Source of the DNA: Lentisphaerota bacterium
GTDB lineage: Bacteria; Verrucomicrobiota; Lentisphaeria; Victivallales; Victivallaceae
Length of the DNA stretch: 59,627 nt
NCBI GenBank assembly: GCA_015061545.1
Contig: SUWJ01000014.1
Span: 1-59,627 of the forward strand
Reading direction: 5' to 3'
The translations under genes and the position numbers were made by a program. Of this stretch, positions 1 to 7,728 are shown in pieces. The notes under the pieces were generated by a model. That model did no database searches and was not told the origin of the DNA. It saw only the letters and a program-made list of their open reading frames with translations. Positions within the stretch are counted from its first letter, which is position 1. Every line of letters starts with the position of its first letter.

Positions 1-91
1 AACACTTTTTTTGTAGTAATTAAGCTCAAATATGTAACATATCCGGTTATTCTGCGTTATATTTTTGCATTTTCTCATAAATTTGCTTTGA

Positions 92-358
92 GGGGCAGCT
101 GTTGGCATCATTATAAATGCGCTTCAAATTCAAATGCAGGGAGTTCACACGTTTAAACCTAACGATATGATTCATGGCAAGTTCGGCGAAGCCTTGCGGC
201 GGGCTGCTGACTGCGGAGTAAAGATCCTGGTATTGGATCGTTTGGTTGAGTCTGACAGTATAACCGTAAATCGCCAGCAGGACCGCTATTTGATTGCGTT
301 GAAAAGTTGCCGCTATAAAAGATTTGTTGAGCGGCAATTTTATTCAAGGAGAGTTTGA
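92..358 (+). pseudogene. sfsA remnant (C-terminal fragment)
   Basis: The translated stretch from about 134 reads VHTFKPNDMIHGKFGEALRR and then AADCGVKILVLDRLV. This matches the C-terminal end of SfsA family proteins, a DNA-binding/nuclease-like family of uncertain function, whose last 45 or so residues have an F-x-P-N-D motif followed by FGEALRRA and GVEILAY. In this frame the reading is blocked by TGA at 89-91 and by further stops before that, so the roughly 180 upstream residues expected for SfsA are absent. Beyond DSITVNRQ the frame runs past the normal end of the family into unrelated sequence. I read this as a decayed gene end. A real short protein starting at 134 is possible but unlikely, because no ribosome-binding site is visible. 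Confidence 0.6.
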
Positions 359-435
359 CAAAATTAAATGAGCGTGTATATTTATTCCCCATAAGCCATA
401 ACACCGGTACAAATATAGATACAGGACAGGATAAC

Positions 436-2229
436 ATGGATTTCAAAGCGATTTACCAGAAGCTTAATCAGCACTTCCACGATACGGATTTTGAGCGTAA
501 TACCAGAAAAATATTGGATTTGGAAAAACGCATATGTCACAAAGATTTTGTTGCGTCCACCGCTTATATTGCCGAAGAGATGCGCAAGGCCGGTTTCAGC
601 GATGTGGAAATTATTTCCCACCCCGCCGACGGCGTAACTTGTGTAAATGACTCCGTAATGCCTGAAGCGTGGGATCTGGAAGGCAGAGCTGTTTTGGAAG
701 TGGTTTCGCCGTGGCCCGAAAATGAACGCATTATTGCCGACAGCGATGAAATTGCCTACGCTGCTGCCACCTGGAGCGGGCCGACTCCGCCAGGCGGCAG
801 TACCGGCGAATTGATCGCCTACGATCCTGAGCATATGGAGCGTATGCGCGGCAAGTGGGTCTATTACGAAGGGATCCCCAATGGCGCAATCAATCAGCCG
901 CTGGCAGAAGCCGGTGCGCTGGGGATCGTTGCCACCGACTTGGAGCAGGGTTGGCGCGACCCTGATTCCACCCATTGGATGAACGGTTTGGGCAAATGGG
1001 GCTGGTATTTCCTTAAAGACGATAAGCGGATCCCGATTTTTATTATAACCGCCCGCCGCGCTCTGGTGTTGAAAAATGAGCTGAAAATGGGGCATAAAGT
1101 TGTACTTAAAGGCGTGTTGAACTCCCGCATATACGATGGCGAGATCTTCACCGTTACGGGGATCATTCCGGGCGAAAGCGCCGAAGAGTACGGTTTGCTG
1201 GCTCATATGTACGAGCCGTTCCTTTCCGATGACGCGGGCGGTGTGGCGGCCGGTATCGAAATCGGACGTATGATCAAGGATTCAGGGATCAAACTGAAAA
1301 GGACATTGCGGGCGGTGTTCAGCTTTGAGCATTACGGATTTGTCTTCTACTTTGCCAGTAAGCACCACAAGCTCAAGGCGGCGATGAATCTGGATATGAT
1401 TTCTACAACGATGTATCGGGATTACAGTTTCCCGATGCATTGGCGTTTGAGTACGCTGGGAATGCCGTTTTTCGGGGATTTGCTGATGATGCAGCTGATC
1501 CGCGAAATAATGCCTGAATTGCGGATCGACCCCACTTACGGAACGCTTTCCGACGACACAATGGGCGGAGATATAATGTACGGGATCCCCACCAACTGGC
1601 TCTGCGTGGAAAATACTCCGTCGCCGATGCATCACTCATCCAATGCAATTTTTGCCGATGTGGATTGGGATCTGGCAAAAAATGCCAGTACTCTGGTGGC
1701 GCTGTTCAGCGCGTTTCTGCTTTCGGCGGATGAGGCTGATTACCGTAAAGTGCTGCCGGAATTCTGTCAGCTGGCAGCCGAACGGGCAGGCGCTTATCAA
1801 TACGATACAGCATATCAGCGCAAGGTACGCTGCGACTTTGCCGAAGGTCAGCTGCTCAGTATCAATGATTGGATGCCGGGGGTTATCACTCCGGAAGCGG
1901 CTGCTGCGGTCGTTCAGCCCTGCCGTCTGCCCGATGCCGGACTGGTTGCTGAAACCGAAAATGAAAAAACAGCCGCTGATATGGTGATCCGCCGCTTTGA
2001 GCCGGGCACCGTCTGGAGCTTGAATAAAGTGCCTTACGCCGAGCGCGATTACTGCGGCGGCAGAATCAACAAGGTGTATTACTCGCTGCTGGATGGCAAA
2101 CGCACGCTGCTGGAAGCGCTGCGAATGGCAGATGTGGCGCTGGACTGCCGCACTACCGATGAAGAGATCGGCAAAGTGATCAAGTTCATGCGCTATCTGG
2201 AAAAATACAATTACCTTGAAATAAAATAA
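436..2229 (+). CDS. M28-like zinc aminopeptidase with PA-type insert
   Basis: A 597-residue protein with the layout of M28/DUF4910-type aminopeptidases. Residues of about 90-250 form an insert resembling a protease-associated domain, with GKWVYYEGIPNGAINQPLAE and ALGIVATDLEQG. The metallopeptidase part then shows H257 (LAHMYEP), the DDAGG pair at 265-266, E298 (FSFEHYG), D320 (MNLDMIS) and H399/H400 (MHHSSN). These are in the order expected for the two zinc ligand sets and the general base. The first histidine is followed by MYEPFLSDD rather than the usual HYDS, so substrate and metal use are uncertain. A winged-helix-like C-terminus (about 540-597) follows. ATG 436 is chosen because it begins the conserved protein; an upstream in-frame extension to 355 has no support. 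No signal peptide is seen. Monocistronic. Confidence 0.65.
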   Translation: MDFKAIYQKLNQHFHDTDFERNTRKILDLEKRICHKDFVASTAYIAEEMRKAGFSDVEIISHPADGVTCVNDSVMPEAWDLEGRAVLEVVSPWPENERIIADSDEIAYAAATWSGPTPPGGSTGELIAYDPEHMERMRGKWVYYEGIPNGAINQPLAEAGALGIVATDLEQGWRDPDSTHWMNGLGKWGWYFLKDDKRIPIFIITARRALVLKNELKMGHKVVLKGVLNSRIYDGEIFTVTGIIPGESAEEYGLLAHMYEPFLSDDAGGVAAGIEIGRMIKDSGIKLKRTLRAVFSFEHYGFVFYFASKHHKLKAAMNLDMISTTMYRDYSFPMHWRLSTLGMPFFGDLLMMQLIREIMPELRIDPTYGTLSDDTMGGDIMYGIPTNWLCVENTPSPMHHSSNAIFADVDWDLAKNASTLVALFSAFLLSADEADYRKVLPEFCQLAAERAGAYQYDTAYQRKVRCDFAEGQLLSINDWMPGVITPEAAAAVVQPCRLPDAGLVAETENEKTAADMVIRRFEPGTVWSLNKVPYAERDYCGGRINKVYYSLLDGKRTLLEALRMADVALDCRTTDEEIGKVIKFMRYLEKYNYLEIK

Positions 2230-2254
2230 TCAACGGCAAACTGTTTGGCTGTTG

Positions 2255-2302
2255 ACGGCACTTTTCTTATGGCATAACCGCCCCGGGAAAGGTGCCGTTT
2301 TC
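2255..2302 (+). terminator. Rho-independent terminator after the M28-like gene
   Basis: The arms acggcac (2255-2261) and gtgccgt (2292-2298) can pair, extended by ttttc/gaaa on the inner side, and are followed by TTTTC. The loop is long (about 22 nt), so efficiency is unclear. It lies between the convergent peptidase and EamA genes. Confidence 0.5.
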
Positions 2303-2340
2303 ATTCAGTAAAAAAGCATCACTTCAGGATTTTACCCGTG

Positions 2341-3246
2341 TTACTTTAATACGGTCATTGCCAGGCCGCTCAGGATCAGCGATACGCCGCAGAGTTTGGG
2401 CGCGGAGCAGCGTTCCTTCAGGATCAGTATGCCGCCTGCCATGCCGAAAATCAAGCCCAGCTGGCGGAACACCTGCACATAAGATACGTTGCTTACATAG
2501 TTCATTGCCAGCAGAACGGTTGTGTAGGTAAATGAAGCAAAAAGACCTGCCAGCAGCGCCATGCGTTTCTGGCGGCAGAGAATGTTTTTCATATTCTTCA
2601 ATTCCCCGGGATAAATCATCACCACGATCAGCAGCAGCGTAACCAGCGAAATAGAACGCGTAGAGTAAAAAGTCAGCGACAGCACCGGTTTGCTTAATTC
2701 AGGATAAGCCGAACAGAAAATGTCCTGTGCCAGCTTGTCAAATACCGTGTAGCCGGTAGTTCCGCAAGCCACCAGAAAGATGAAAAACAATTTGCTGTTG
2801 AAGTAATCTTTCAGTTTGAAGTGCGAAAAATCCTGCAGGGGCATCATCATACAGCCCAGAAACACTACTGCCATTCCGCAGATCGCCAGCGGCCGCAGCG
2901 GTTCGCCCCAGCCGGAAAGCGATGTTACTGCCGCCGTCAGCAGGATCGGCAGCGAGCGCATCATCGGGTATGCGGTAGACATTTCCATCGTCCGGTAAGC
3001 CCGCACCAGCCCCAGGCAGTAACAAAGGTCGAAGCAAATCGAGCAGAACAGAAAAACATAAAACATTGTCGGCAATGCCAGCACATTCACCGGAGTCCAG
3101 AACTGAACGTGCAGCCAGATCGTACAGGCAGCCACCCCGATAAGGGTGTAAAACGACAGCGACATGGACGAACGTTTTGCCACCAGATTCCACGATGCGT
3201 GCAGCACCGCCGAAAATACAATCAAAAAAAATGCAGTAAAGGTCAT
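2341..3246 (-). CDS. EamA/DMT-family transporter
   Basis: A 301-residue integral membrane protein with about ten hydrophobic segments. It has the two-repeat layout of the drug/metabolite transporter (EamA) superfamily: the N-terminal repeat begins FLIVFSAVLHASWNLVAKRS and a second repeat begins near residue 150 (FFIFLVACGTTGYTVFDKLA). The early ASWN..AK motif and the late SYVQVFRQLGLIFGMAGGIL segment fit EamA permeases of the inner membrane. The substrate cannot be read from sequence. ATG 3246 is preceded by CAGGGA at a good distance. The gene is divergent from the pyruvyl transferase gene. An 11-bp inverted repeat lies in its leader region. Confidence 0.8.
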   Translation of the reverse strand: MTFTAFFLIVFSAVLHASWNLVAKRSSMSLSFYTLIGVAACTIWLHVQFWTPVNVLALPTMFYVFLFCSICFDLCYCLGLVRAYRTMEMSTAYPMMRSLPILLTAAVTSLSGWGEPLRPLAICGMAVVFLGCMMMPLQDFSHFKLKDYFNSKLFFIFLVACGTTGYTVFDKLAQDIFCSAYPELSKPVLSLTFYSTRSISLVTLLLIVVMIYPGELKNMKNILCRQKRMALLAGLFASFTYTTVLLAMNYVSNVSYVQVFRQLGLIFGMAGGILILKERCSAPKLCGVSLILSGLAMTVLK

Positions 3247-3286
3247 ATTTGTTCCCTGATTTTACGCTTGAGAAAGCATGGATCAA

Positions 3287-3330
3287 TTATCTGCCGTCCG
3301 GGGAATACAGTTCTGCTGAACGGCAGATAA
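3287..3330 (-). promoter_or_regulatory. 11-bp inverted repeat in the EamA leader region
   Basis: The perfect arms ttatctgccgt (3287-3297) and acggcagataa (3320-3330) are separated by 22 nt, about 40 nt upstream of the EamA start on the minus strand. It could be an operator or an RNA leader hairpin. It has no T tract on either side that would make it a terminator. Confidence 0.4.
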
Positions 3331-3396
3331 ACATTCCTTTAATATACACTCCCCGTAAAGATTATTCAAGCCTGATTGCTGCTAAAAGTTGCGAAC

Positions 3397-3426
3397 TTGC
3401 CATACCGTCAATGCGGTCAATATATA
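3397..3426 (+). promoter_or_regulatory. Possible sigma70-type promoter for the pyruvyl transferase gene
   Basis: TTGCCA (3397-3402) and TATATA (3421-3426) are separated by 18 nt, about 95 nt upstream of the start codon at 3523. The match is to a general consensus only. Confidence 0.3.
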
Positions 3427-3522
3427 CACTTTTTTTCAATACAGATTTGCGGAAAAGTTGTTGCGGTGGTAAATTACTTGCCATACAGCGTGGCCTGATT
3501 AATCGAAAGAGTGTTGTTTTAT

Positions 3523-4680
3523 ATGAGAATTCTGCTTGGAGGTGTGCCGTTCGGGCGCGGAAATATTGGCGATGAAGCAATATTGAATTGCGTTGTCGGC
3601 ATATTCAAGCGCAATTTTCCTGATGTCGGTTTAGCGGTGGCAACGGCAGACGCAGATAGCGTTGCGCGTAACTTCAAGGTGGAAACTCTGCCTGCCTTCG
3701 GTTTTGACCCTGCATACACTATGCGTGATTTCAGGCGCGAACTCAAAAACTTTGATATGTTTGTCTGGGCCGGCGGAAATGGTTTGTCCGATTACCCGCA
3801 TATCGGCGCTGAGCTGCTGGAAAATGCCCAGAAACTCAAGCTGAAAACGGTTATATGGCAGGTGGGGATGAGCCGCGAACTCAATCCGGAATTCTTCCAG
3901 CTGCACGGCCGCAAGCTCCGCATGGCTGAACTGCTGGGTATAACCCGGTATTGGGAGCATAAGCTGGAACAGAATATCCGCCGGCGGCTGCAAGCGTGTG
4001 TATCGCGCTGCGATCTGGTGGTGCTGCGGGATCAGCCCAGTTTGATCGAACTGCATATTTCAGGCGAATTCCCGGCTGCATTTTACGGTGCCGACTCAGT
4101 TATATTGCAGCAGCCCGCCGCAGGTGAGTTGCTGGAAAAAGATCCTTTCGGTCGCCGTTCGGTAGCAATTTGCGTTGCCGAGAAACTTTCCCGCCGTAAA
4201 TTTCTTGAAGCTGTAGAGTTTTTGCGCCGTATGCAAAACGAGCTTAACGTCCGGTTGGTGTTTATTCCGATGACGGACAACGACCGGTTGCTTATGGAGC
4301 CGCTGGCAGAGGCGTTAGGTAAGGAAAGCGGCAATTACTTTTGCAATTTTACCGAGCCGGGTGAAATTCAGAATATCGTCGGCGCCTGTCAGCTGCTTAT
4401 CAGCGGACGGCTGCAGCTTACGATCATGGCGCTCAATGCCAATGTGCCGGGGATCGGGGTGGCCAACTCCAGCAAGATCGCCAACTGTTTGAATATGTTT
4501 GGACTGCCTGTATTCAACAATCAGAGCAGTATTGATTTTGATACACTTTTTGCTGAATGCAAGCGCTGGCTTGCCGAAGAAGAATTTGCGCAGCGGGCGG
4601 GGGAAGTCCGCCGTAAAATGCTGAACCGCCTGACCGTCAGCGAAGGCTATTTGCAGGAGTTGGTGCGCCCGAAACTTTGA
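3523..4680 (+). CDS. Polysaccharide pyruvyl transferase family protein
   Basis: A 385-residue protein of the polysaccharide pyruvyl transferase/CsaB-like family. These enzymes transfer pyruvate from phosphoenolpyruvate to a sugar as a ketal on surface polysaccharides. Family features visible: the N-terminal LLGGVPFGRGNIGDEAIL phosphate-binding-like loop, FVWAGGNGLSDYP near residue 85, the central CDLVVLRDQPS stretch (the family has RDxxS here), and the C-terminal LLISGRLQLTIMALNANVPGIG, where SxRLH is usual. Here the residue after RL is Q instead of H. ATG 3523 is preferred over an in-frame GTG at 3511 because AAAGAG lies about 10 nt upstream and the conserved sequence starts with MRILLGG. 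It stands alone, with no glycosyltransferases next to it. Confidence 0.75.
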   Translation: MRILLGGVPFGRGNIGDEAILNCVVGIFKRNFPDVGLAVATADADSVARNFKVETLPAFGFDPAYTMRDFRRELKNFDMFVWAGGNGLSDYPHIGAELLENAQKLKLKTVIWQVGMSRELNPEFFQLHGRKLRMAELLGITRYWEHKLEQNIRRRLQACVSRCDLVVLRDQPSLIELHISGEFPAAFYGADSVILQQPAAGELLEKDPFGRRSVAICVAEKLSRRKFLEAVEFLRRMQNELNVRLVFIPMTDNDRLLMEPLAEALGKESGNYFCNFTEPGEIQNIVGACQLLISGRLQLTIMALNANVPGIGVANSSKIANCLNMFGLPVFNNQSSIDFDTLFAECKRWLAEEEFAQRAGEVRRKMLNRLTVSEGYLQELVRPKL

Positions 4681-4822
4681 GCTTGCTTTTGTGTTGGATT
4701 TTGATTTTTACCGCAGATTGGTTTTTATCCGGTGCTGCATAAAAGTTTTTTCCTGTTGAACATTGCAAAAAAATCATTGTCGGTGTATTTTAAACAATCA
4801 CATACAATCATTGAGGTGTAAT

Positions 4823-5146
4823 ATGGCAAAAGTACAGGAATGGGATCAGCAGGCTTTCGCCGCTGCGGCAGCTGAAGGCGTGGTGCTGGTCGATTTTTAC
4901 GCGGTTTGGTGCGGCCCCTGCAAGATGATGATGAGCGTGCTGGAAAAGGCCGTCGAAGCCTTTGACGATGCTCAACTGAAAGTCGGCAAGGTCAATATCG
5001 ATCAATGCCGTGAGCTTGCCGCCGAACATGGAGTGAGGACGATCCCCACTTTCAAGGTAATCAAAAACGGTAAGGTCGTTGCAACGCTTATCGGGGTTCA
5101 GAGTCAGAAGCGTTTAGTAGAGGCTATCGAAAGCGCTTTGGCATAA
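4823..5146 (+). CDS. trxA: Thioredoxin
   Basis: A 107-residue thioredoxin fold with the canonical WCGPCK active site (C30, C33) and the cis-proline segment RTIPTFKVIKNGK near residue 75. Length and motif match cytosolic thioredoxins that reduce protein disulfides. ATG 4823 follows GAGGTG at a good spacing; an in-frame extension upstream to 4763 has no family match and is not used. mutT follows 16 nt downstream, so the two are probably cotranscribed and linked through oxidative-damage defence. Confidence 0.95.
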   Translation: MAKVQEWDQQAFAAAAAEGVVLVDFYAVWCGPCKMMMSVLEKAVEAFDDAQLKVGKVNIDQCRELAAEHGVRTIPTFKVIKNGKVVATLIGVQSQKRLVEAIESALA

Positions 5147-5162
5147 AAGCATTTTTTACGGG

Positions 5163-5573
5163 ATGAAACAACAGATTATCGATGTGGTCGCCGCAGTCAT
5201 CTACGACTGCGGCGGCAGAATTTTGGCGTGTCAGCGGCCGCAAGGCAAGCCGTTGGCTGGCTTTTGGGAGTTCCCGGGCGGAAAAGTCGAGCCGGGAGAA
5301 TCGCTTGGCAGAGCTTTGCAGCGGGAGCTGCAGGAAGAGTTGGCGCTGCAGGTGACTGTGCTGGACGAGATCTATCAACTTACCGTAAATACAGCCGACG
5401 GCAATCGGCTGCTGCTGCATTTTATCCGGGCGCTCAAACAACCGGGCAGCGAGCCTGTCAGCTGCGAAAATCAGCACTTCCAATGGCAGGCGATAAATCA
5501 GCTTGAAACTCTGGATTGGCTGGAGTCGGATAAAGAGTTTGTCCGCTATCTGATGCAGCCTTACCGGGGGTAA
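5163..5573 (+). CDS. mutT: NUDIX hydrolase, MutT-type 8-oxo-dGTP diphosphatase
   Basis: A 136-residue protein with a complete Nudix box from about residue 38 (GGKVEPGES followed by REL and QEEL), matching G-x5-E-x7-R-E-U-x-E-E. The preceding RPQGKPLAGFWEFPGGK and the overall length are those of MutT, which hydrolyses oxidised dGTP to keep it out of DNA. The late segment HFQWQAINQLETLDWLESDK matches the C-terminal part of the MutT subfamily, where a tryptophan and proline normally precede the final helix. Only ACGGG is seen as a weak ribosome site, consistent with coupling to the upstream thioredoxin gene. Confidence 0.85.
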   Translation: MKQQIIDVVAAVIYDCGGRILACQRPQGKPLAGFWEFPGGKVEPGESLGRALQRELQEELALQVTVLDEIYQLTVNTADGNRLLLHFIRALKQPGSEPVSCENQHFQWQAINQLETLDWLESDKEFVRYLMQPYRG

Positions 5574-5643
5574 GACAAAGCGCATTGAAATTTGAAAAAA
5601 AGTTTATTTAACAATAAATTTACATATTTGAGGAGATTTTTTT

Positions 5644-7188
5644 ATGAAGATGATTGATGCTTACAGCGGTTTTTCCATTGATTTCTCGCGGATGAATGTA
5701 ACTGCGGAACAGTTGGATGCTTTGCAGGATAAATTCAACCGCGCCGCTGTTGAAATGGCGGCGCTGGAAGCGGGTGCAGTCAAGAATCCTGATGAAAACC
5801 GCAAAGTAACGCACTTTTCCGACCGTATCGAATACCGCACTTCGGAGCTTTTCCGCGAAGTGGAAGATTTTGCCGAAGCGGTGCGGCTGGGCAAGGTCAC
5901 TGCGGGCAGCGGTAAAAAATTTGACGCCGTGGTGGTCAACGGTATCGGCGGTTCGGCGCTGGGACCGCAGCTGCTGCAGTTTGCCATTAACGGACCTTAT
6001 TGGAACGAAAAAACTTCCGCCGAACGCAACGGTTATTTGCGGGTATATTTTCTGGATAATACCGACCCTGCCGGTGTGGCGGATCTGCTGGAACTCATCG
6101 ACCTGGAAAATACGCTGCATCTGTGCGTTTCCAAGTCGGGCGGAACGCAGGAAACATTCAACAATCTTACCGCGCTGGAAAATGTTTACGCTGCACGCAA
6201 TCTTGACTTTGCCGCTTACGCCTGCGCCGTTACCATGCCGGGCAGCAAACTGGATGAGCACGCCAAAGGCAATAACTGGCTGAAAGTTTTCCCCATGAAG
6301 GAATCCATCGGCGGACGTACCAGCGAAACCAGCATTGTGGGTCATGTGCCTGCGGCGCTGGGCGGGATCGATTTCCGTATGTTTCTGGAAGGTGCCTGCC
6401 GCATGGATATCTGGACCCGCAACAAGAGTTACCGCGACAACCCCGCTATGACGCTTGCCGCCATGTGGTACATTGCAGGAGCCGGTCGGGGCGACCGCAA
6501 TATGGTGATCGTGCCTTACAGCGACCGTCTGGTGCTGCTGTCGCGCTATCTGCAGCAGTTGGTTATGGAAAGTCTGGGCAAGGAACTGGATCTGGACGGC
6601 AAAACCGTGCATCAGGGCTTGAACGTTTTCGGCAACAAGGGCGGTACCGATGCCCACGCATTTATCCAGCAGCTCAACGACGGACGCGACGACTTTTTTG
6701 CCACCTTTATTGAAGTCATGCAGGATGCCGATGCCGTTAAACTGGATGGCGATCTGACTATGGGTGATTATCTGCACGGCTTCCTTTACGGTTTGGCGGC
6801 GGCGCTGGAAAGCAAGAAGCGGCCCGTTATAACTATGGAAATATCGACCGTTTCGCCCGCCAACCTCGGGGCGCTGATCGCACTTTACGAACGGGCGGTG
6901 GCGATTTATGCGGAATTTATCAATATCAACGCCTTCCATCAGCCCGGAGTGCAGGCTTACAAACTGGCTGCCAAAGGTATGCTGCAGGCGCGCGAACAGC
7001 TTTTCGGCAATTTGAAAAACCGTCCGGTTACCGGCAGCGCGGCGGAACTTGCCGCCTGTACCGGTTTGGGCGATAAGGTTCCGGTGGTGGCAGGCTGGCT
7101 CAACCGCGCCGTTGCCAATCCCGCCGAGTACAGCGTGGAGCGCAAATTTTCCACCGATATCAACGACTGGGTATATACCGTCAAATAA
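5644..7188 (+). CDS. pgi: Glucose-6-phosphate isomerase
   Basis: A 514-residue phosphoglucose isomerase that interconverts glucose-6-phosphate and fructose-6-phosphate in the cytosol. Signatures: VVVNGIGGSALGPQLLQ near residue 100, the sugar-phosphate loop VSKSGGTQETFNN near 163, SIGGRTSETSIVG near 222, and the GNKGGTDAHAFIQQLNDG region near 335. These identify the bacterial Pgi family in which GNKGxTDQHA is usual. ATG 5644 follows a clear GAGGAGA site. The LemA-like gene begins 20 nt downstream with its own AAGGAG. Confidence 0.93.
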   Translation: MKMIDAYSGFSIDFSRMNVTAEQLDALQDKFNRAAVEMAALEAGAVKNPDENRKVTHFSDRIEYRTSELFREVEDFAEAVRLGKVTAGSGKKFDAVVVNGIGGSALGPQLLQFAINGPYWNEKTSAERNGYLRVYFLDNTDPAGVADLLELIDLENTLHLCVSKSGGTQETFNNLTALENVYAARNLDFAAYACAVTMPGSKLDEHAKGNNWLKVFPMKESIGGRTSETSIVGHVPAALGGIDFRMFLEGACRMDIWTRNKSYRDNPAMTLAAMWYIAGAGRGDRNMVIVPYSDRLVLLSRYLQQLVMESLGKELDLDGKTVHQGLNVFGNKGGTDAHAFIQQLNDGRDDFFATFIEVMQDADAVKLDGDLTMGDYLHGFLYGLAAALESKKRPVITMEISTVSPANLGALIALYERAVAIYAEFININAFHQPGVQAYKLAAKGMLQAREQLFGNLKNRPVTGSAAELAACTGLGDKVPVVAGWLNRAVANPAEYSVERKFSTDINDWVYTVK

Positions 7189-7208
7189 AATTTCCACAAG
7201 GAGTTCGT

Positions 7209-7691
7209 ATGGCTGTTGTCTGGCTGATAATTCTGGTGCCGGTGGTTCTGTTCATCTTTCTTTTCAACGATATGGTGCTTAAACGGACCCGGGTCGATTA
7301 CAATCTGGCGGTGGTGCTTGGTGCGCTGGAACAGCGGGTGGTGACTGCGCAGGAGCTGGCAGAAAATATTGCTGAAACCATGCCCGATGAATCCGCTGCT
7401 TTGACCGAGCTGGCGGGGAGCTACTCGCGGCAGGCTGCATTGACGGTCAAAGTCGAGCTGGATAAAAAACTTTCGGAGCATCTGAACACCATAAGGCTTC
7501 AGCTGGAAAAAGAGCCTGATAATGCGAAATTAGTCAAGGCGATCAAAGAGGCTGATTCGGCTATGGTCAAGGCGGAAGCAGCGTATAACGAATCTGCCCG
7601 TTTGATCAACGCAGCTTTGGATCAGCCCTGCGGTCGGCTGCTGGGCAGAGTGATGCACCAGCAGCCCCGCGTGATAATAGAGCGCAGCTGA
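7209..7691 (+). CDS. Small LemA-like membrane-anchored protein
   Basis: A 160-residue protein with one N-terminal membrane segment (VVWLIILVPVVLFIFLFNDM) followed by a helical domain. The YN at about residue 29 (RTRVDYNLAVVLGALEQR) and the ending AYNESARLINAALDQPCGRLLGRVM resemble LemA proteins. That family has a single membrane helix, N-out topology and a helical bundle ending in YNxxVxxYNxxxxxFPGNLxA. The family function is unknown. It is divergent from canonical LemA and shorter, so the assignment is tentative. A second LemA protein is encoded at 33321-33983. AAGGAG precedes ATG 7209. Confidence 0.55.
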   Translation: MAVVWLIILVPVVLFIFLFNDMVLKRTRVDYNLAVVLGALEQRVVTAQELAENIAETMPDESAALTELAGSYSRQAALTVKVELDKKLSEHLNTIRLQLEKEPDNAKLVKAIKEADSAMVKAEAAYNESARLINAALDQPCGRLLGRVMHQQPRVIIERS

Positions 7692-7728
7692 CCGCAGCTG
7701 ATCGCGGAAAAATTTATTGCGAGCTTAT

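Noticed and set aside
5620-7197. A minus-strand open frame of about 525 codons opposite pgi
   Set aside because: Pgi is unmistakable on the plus strand; the antisense frame has no family features.
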